Origin: JBKEDF01 sp047975325
GTDB taxonomy: Bacteria; Pseudomonadota; Alphaproteobacteria; Rhodobacterales; Rhodobacteraceae
Assembly (NCBI GenBank): GCA_047975325.1
Contig: JBKEDF010000036.1
Coordinates: 1 to 15,810 of the forward strand
Direction of reading: 5' to 3'
Length of the DNA: 15,810 nt
The translations under genes were made by a program, and so were the position numbers. The notes under the pieces were generated by a model that worked only from the letters and a program-made list of their open reading frames with translations, did not search any database and had not been told where the DNA came from. The first letter of the stretch is position 1. Every line of letters starts with the position of its first letter. Below are positions 13,964-15,810 of the stretch, in pieces.

Positions 13964-14578
13964 TTAGTGGTGATAGATATCCAGCGGTTCATCCCAGCCC
14001 AGAAGGTCAAGTTCCGCCCGCGTTGGCAGGAAATCAAAAAGCCGCTGTGCCAGTTCCATCCGGCCTTCGCGAATCAGCCGCGGTTCCAGTTCCGCCTTGA
14101 GCCGGTGCAGATAAAGCACATCCGAAGCTGCGTATTCCCGTTGTGCATCAGTCAGTTCCGGCGCGCCCCAGTCCGAAGTCTGCTGCTGCTTGGAAACATC
14201 GACGCCCACAAGTTCCGACAGCAGGTTCTTCAATCCATGCCGGTCCGTAAAGGTCCGCACGAGGCGCGAGGCAATCTTGGTACACCAGACCGGCGCCGTC
14301 ACCGTGCCGAATGCGTTTTGCAGCGCGGCAATATCGAAACGGCCGAAATGGAACAGCTTCAGCACCGCCGGATCGGCAAGCAGGCGTTGCAGATTCGGCG
14401 CTGCGGTCTGGCCCCGGTCGATCTGTACCAGATGCGCATCGCCATCCCCGCCCGAAAGCTGCACAAGGCAAAGCCTGTCACGCCGGGGGTCAAGGCCCAT
14501 GGTTTCGGTATCGATTGCCACCACCGGACCAAGGTCAAGGCCGGCGGGCAAATCGTTGCGGTAAAGGTGGATTGTCAT
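13964..14578 (-). CDS. rnd: Ribonuclease D, short form (3'-5' exonuclease domain only)
   Basis: A 204-residue DEDDy exonuclease. The three Exo motifs are visible: DTETMGL (Asp23, Glu25), FHFGRFDIAAL (Asp82) and YAASDVLYL (Tyr149, Asp153). These bind two metal ions and trim the 3' ends of structured RNAs such as tRNA precursors. The E. coli enzyme has about 375 residues with two HRDC domains, which are absent here, and single-domain versions are common in alphaproteobacteria. CTKIASRLVRTFTDRHGLKNLL and LSELVGVDVSK are typical RNase D stretches. It is the first gene of the leftward series that continues to lptC, and it diverges from bfd. The ribosome-binding site is weak (GGGAT). Confidence 0.93.
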   Translation of the reverse strand: MTIHLYRNDLPAGLDLGPVVAIDTETMGLDPRRDRLCLVQLSGGDGDAHLVQIDRGQTAAPNLQRLLADPAVLKLFHFGRFDIAALQNAFGTVTAPVWCTKIASRLVRTFTDRHGLKNLLSELVGVDVSKQQQTSDWGAPELTDAQREYAASDVLYLHRLKAELEPRLIREGRMELAQRLFDFLPTRAELDLLGWDEPLDIYHH

Positions 14579-14617
14579 GCGCCGCGCATCCCATCAATCA
14601 TCTAGCAGGCGCTTATA

Positions 14618-14630
14618 GGATGCAGCATCC
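14618..14630. promoter_or_regulatory. Perfect 13-base palindrome upstream of rnd
   Basis: GGATGC-A-GCATCC at 14618-14630 is a perfect inverted repeat with a single central base, 40 bases upstream of the rnd start and 112 bases upstream of bfd. It could be an operator in the divergent region or the core of a small hairpin in the rnd leader. I see no other evidence for either. Confidence 0.3.
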
Positions 14631-14741
14631 GCGAAAGCCACCCCCCTCCCATGCTCATTATTCTGATAAAAACAATTGGTCTTTACTTCAGGGTTTTTTT
14701 GTCGGAAATTACAGCCACGCCCATGAAGGAGCCGATTCCAG

Positions 14742-14990
14742 ATGATCGTCTGTCATTGTACCGGCATTTGTGACAAGGAAATCCACGCCGCCATCGACTG
14801 GATGCGCGCTGCCGACCCTGAAACGATCATCACACCCGGAAAGGTATATCGCGCGCTTGGCCGTCGCCCCGATTGTGGCGGATGCATGCCGCTTTTCCTG
14901 GATACGATGCGCCAGTGTGATAATTTTGGCATCCCCGAAACAACGGGACGGCCACCCCTGCTGCGCATGCCCAAGGCCAGTGAAGCCTGA
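14742..14990 (+). CDS. bfd: Bacterioferritin-associated ferredoxin
   Basis: An 82-residue [2Fe-2S] protein of the Bfd/BFD-like family. Bfd binds bacterioferritin and passes electrons through the haem to the core, so that stored ferric iron leaves as ferrous iron. The four cluster ligands should be Cys4 and Cys6 (MIVCHC) and Cys45 and Cys48 (DCGGC). The gap between the pairs is about seven residues longer than in E. coli Bfd, and Cys10 is an extra cysteine. The C-terminal 25 or so residues look disordered. AAGGAG (14726-14731) lies 10 bases before the ATG, a rather long spacing. bfr follows on the same strand after 131 bases, which supports the call over other BFD-like domains, such as those in NifU or nitrite reductase. 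Confidence 0.92.
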   Translation: MIVCHCTGICDKEIHAAIDWMRAADPETIITPGKVYRALGRRPDCGGCMPLFLDTMRQCDNFGIPETTGRPPLLRMPKASEA

Positions 14991-15002
14991 TAAAATCCCA
15001 AG

Positions 15003-15032
15003 TTGAACAGTCAAGTTTAGAATTATTCTAAA
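15003..15032 (+). promoter_or_regulatory. Irr-type iron control element (ICE) overlapping the bfr promoter
   Basis: TTTAGAATTATTCTAAA at 15016-15032 is a perfect 17-base palindrome. It matches the ICE/Irr box of alphaproteobacteria, TTTAGAA-N3-TTCTAAA, at every fixed position. Irr is the haem-responsive Fur-family regulator of this group, and it represses iron-storage genes when iron is scarce. TTGAAC at 15003-15008 could be a -35 hexamer, and TTCTAA at 15026-15031, 17 bases on, could be the -10. That would put the -10 inside the operator, as expected for repression. The operator is a strong call; the exact promoter hexamers are a guess. Confidence 0.82.
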
Positions 15033-15121
15033 GTAGTTGCACGGATCATGTGCAACCGTTATAGCTAGGTATCGTAGAGCCCCGGCAACATGTCGGCACC
15101 CAGGCAATCAAGGAGATTTTC

Positions 15122-15607
15122 ATGAAAGGCGACGCGAAAGTCATTGAATATCTGAATGCGGCGCTTCGGTCGGAACTGACCGCCGTTTCACAATATTGGC
15201 TGCATTACCGGCTTCAGGAAGACTGGGGCTATGGCCATCTTGCGGATAAAAGCCGCGCCGAAAGCATTGAGGAAATGCATCATGCCGACAAGCTGATCGA
15301 ACGGATCATCTTTCTTGAAGGCCATCCCAACCTGCAAAAGCTGGATCCGCTGCGCATCGGCCAGAATGTGCTTGAGACACTGGAATGCGACCTGGCGGGC
15401 GAACATGACGCCCGCACGCTTTATATCGAGGCCCGCAAACATTGCGATACGGTCGGTGATTTCGTCAGCCGCGCGCTTTTCGACGATCTGATCGCGGATG
15501 AGGAAGGCCATATCGATTTCCTCGAAACCCAGATTGATCTGCATGAAAAACTGGGCGCGGAAAAATACGGCCTGCTTAATGCAAAGCCCGCCAGCCAGGC
15601 GGAATAA
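15122..15607 (+). CDS. bfr: Bacterioferritin
   Basis: A 161-residue haem-containing ferritin that assembles into a 24-subunit shell, oxidises ferrous iron and stores it as a mineral core. All ferroxidase ligands are in their standard positions: Glu18, Glu51, His54, Glu94, Glu127 and His130. Tyr25 is also present, and Met52 is the axial haem ligand shared by two subunits. Length matches the E. coli protein closely. The start is supported by AAGGAG (15110-15115), six bases upstream. A perfect ICE lies about 100 bases before the gene, so repression by Irr under iron or haem limitation is likely. bfd is immediately upstream and probably works with it in iron release. Confidence 0.98.
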   Translation: MKGDAKVIEYLNAALRSELTAVSQYWLHYRLQEDWGYGHLADKSRAESIEEMHHADKLIERIIFLEGHPNLQKLDPLRIGQNVLETLECDLAGEHDARTLYIEARKHCDTVGDFVSRALFDDLIADEEGHIDFLETQIDLHEKLGAEKYGLLNAKPASQAE

Positions 15608-15626
15608 GGCAGTCCACAAGTACATG

Positions 15627-15671
15627 GCCTGACGACTTTATTTTGATCATGTCGTCAGGCTATAGTTTTTT
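15627..15671 (+). terminator. Intrinsic terminator after bfr
   Basis: GCCTGACGAC (15627-15636) pairs perfectly with GTCGTCAGGC (15651-15660) around a 14-base AT-rich loop. A run of six T follows at 15666-15671. It lies 20 bases after the bfr stop and should end the bfr transcript. Confidence 0.88.
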
Positions 15672-15694
15672 GATTTTACGCTGATGCTGCGCAA

Positions 15695-15709
15695 ATTTGA
15701 TGATCAAAT
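15695..15709. repeat. AT-rich palindrome between the two terminators
   Basis: ATTTGAT-G-ATCAAAT is a perfect 15-base palindrome with one central base. It resembles an FNR site, TTGAT-N4-ATCAA, but the half sites are only one base apart, so FNR is unlikely. It could be an operator for a transcript starting here. The rest of the 15661-15756 stretch shows no gene. Confidence 0.35.
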
Positions 15710-15756
15710 CTGCCACCGTCAGCTATGGCCGACATTGCATCACAACACCCACAGGC

Positions 15757-15790
15757 AAAACGACCGGAATGAAATCCGGTCGTTTTCTTT
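15757..15790. terminator. Strong, probably bidirectional terminator
   Basis: AAAACGACCGGA (15757-15768) and TCCGGTCGTTTT (15775-15786) are perfectly complementary across a six-base loop and followed by CTTTT. The A-rich left arm means the structure also ends with T residues when read leftwards. It may serve a leftward gene beyond the right edge, or a short rightward transcript starting after the bfr terminator. Confidence 0.85.
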
Positions 15791-15810
15791 TGATGGCAGC
15801 CCTGAAAACT

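Noticed and set aside
13835..14605. Rightward 256-codon open frame opposite lptC and rnd
   Set aside because: It runs across two well-supported genes on the other strand, and its product resembles no family. High GC content makes such antisense frames common.
14640..14670. A second iron control element upstream of bfd
   Set aside because: Only ATTATTCT of the right half matches and the left half is absent, about 10 of 17 positions, which AT-rich sequence gives by chance.
15695..15709. FNR/CRP-type binding site
   Set aside because: The half sites TTGAT and ATCAA are present but separated by one base instead of four, so the geometry is wrong for FNR.
1..15810. CRISPR array, mobile element, tRNA or phage genes
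   Set aside because: No regularly spaced direct repeats, transposase or integrase motifs, or tRNA cloverleaf patterns were seen. Gene order is that of a stable core chromosome.

Overview
This window looks like ordinary chromosomal core sequence from an alphaproteobacterium, most likely of the order Rhodobacterales (Rhodobacteraceae/Paracoccaceae). That is inference from gene content and order. The signs are a petP-petR regulator pair divergent from a branched-chain aminotransferase gene, an xseB-ispA-dxs cluster preceded by a histone-deacetylase-like gene, an rnd-lptC-lptA-lptB-hpf-ptsN run with no rpoN in it, and a perfect Irr-type iron control element (ICE) in front of bacterioferritin. Base composition is GC-rich and even. 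I see no insertion sequence, phage gene, tRNA, rRNA or CRISPR array.

Layout. Bases 1-2856 (+): the 3' end of an amidohydrolase-2 gene, an exported metallo-beta-lactamase-fold hydrolase, and a short DmdC-like acyl-CoA dehydrogenase. Bases 2889-8303 (-): one tightly packed operon read leftwards, petP (MarR) > petR (response regulator) > a small unknown ORF > histone deacetylase-like hydrolase > xseB > ispA > dxs. Every junction except the last is a 4-base start/stop overlap, and the last is an 11-base gap. Bases 8304-8456: a palindrome-rich divergent promoter region. Bases 8457-9323 (+): ilvE, ended by a hairpin. Bases 9375-14578 (-): rnd, lptC, lptA, lptB, hpf, ptsN, queG and a 61-codon unknown gene whose start lies inside queG. 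Bases 14742-15607 (+): bfd and bfr (iron mobilisation and storage), followed by two strong hairpin terminators.

How the genes work together. dxs and ispA supply DXP and farnesyl diphosphate for quinones, undecaprenyl carriers and (where present) carotenoids. They lie downstream in the same transcription unit as PetP/PetR, regulators known from Rhodobacter capsulatus in connection with respiratory and photosynthetic growth. The lpt genes build the lipopolysaccharide export bridge, and hpf and ptsN provide ribosome hibernation and PTS-Ntr signalling. bfr stores iron, bfd is expected to help release it, and the ICE ties bfr to Irr.

I found no clear new multi-gene system. The best leads are the small unknown ORF stitched into the petPR operon, the dual-coding queG tail, the MBL hydrolase with Asn in place of the first motif His, the palindrome-dense petP/ilvE spacer, and the region between the two terminators at the right end.
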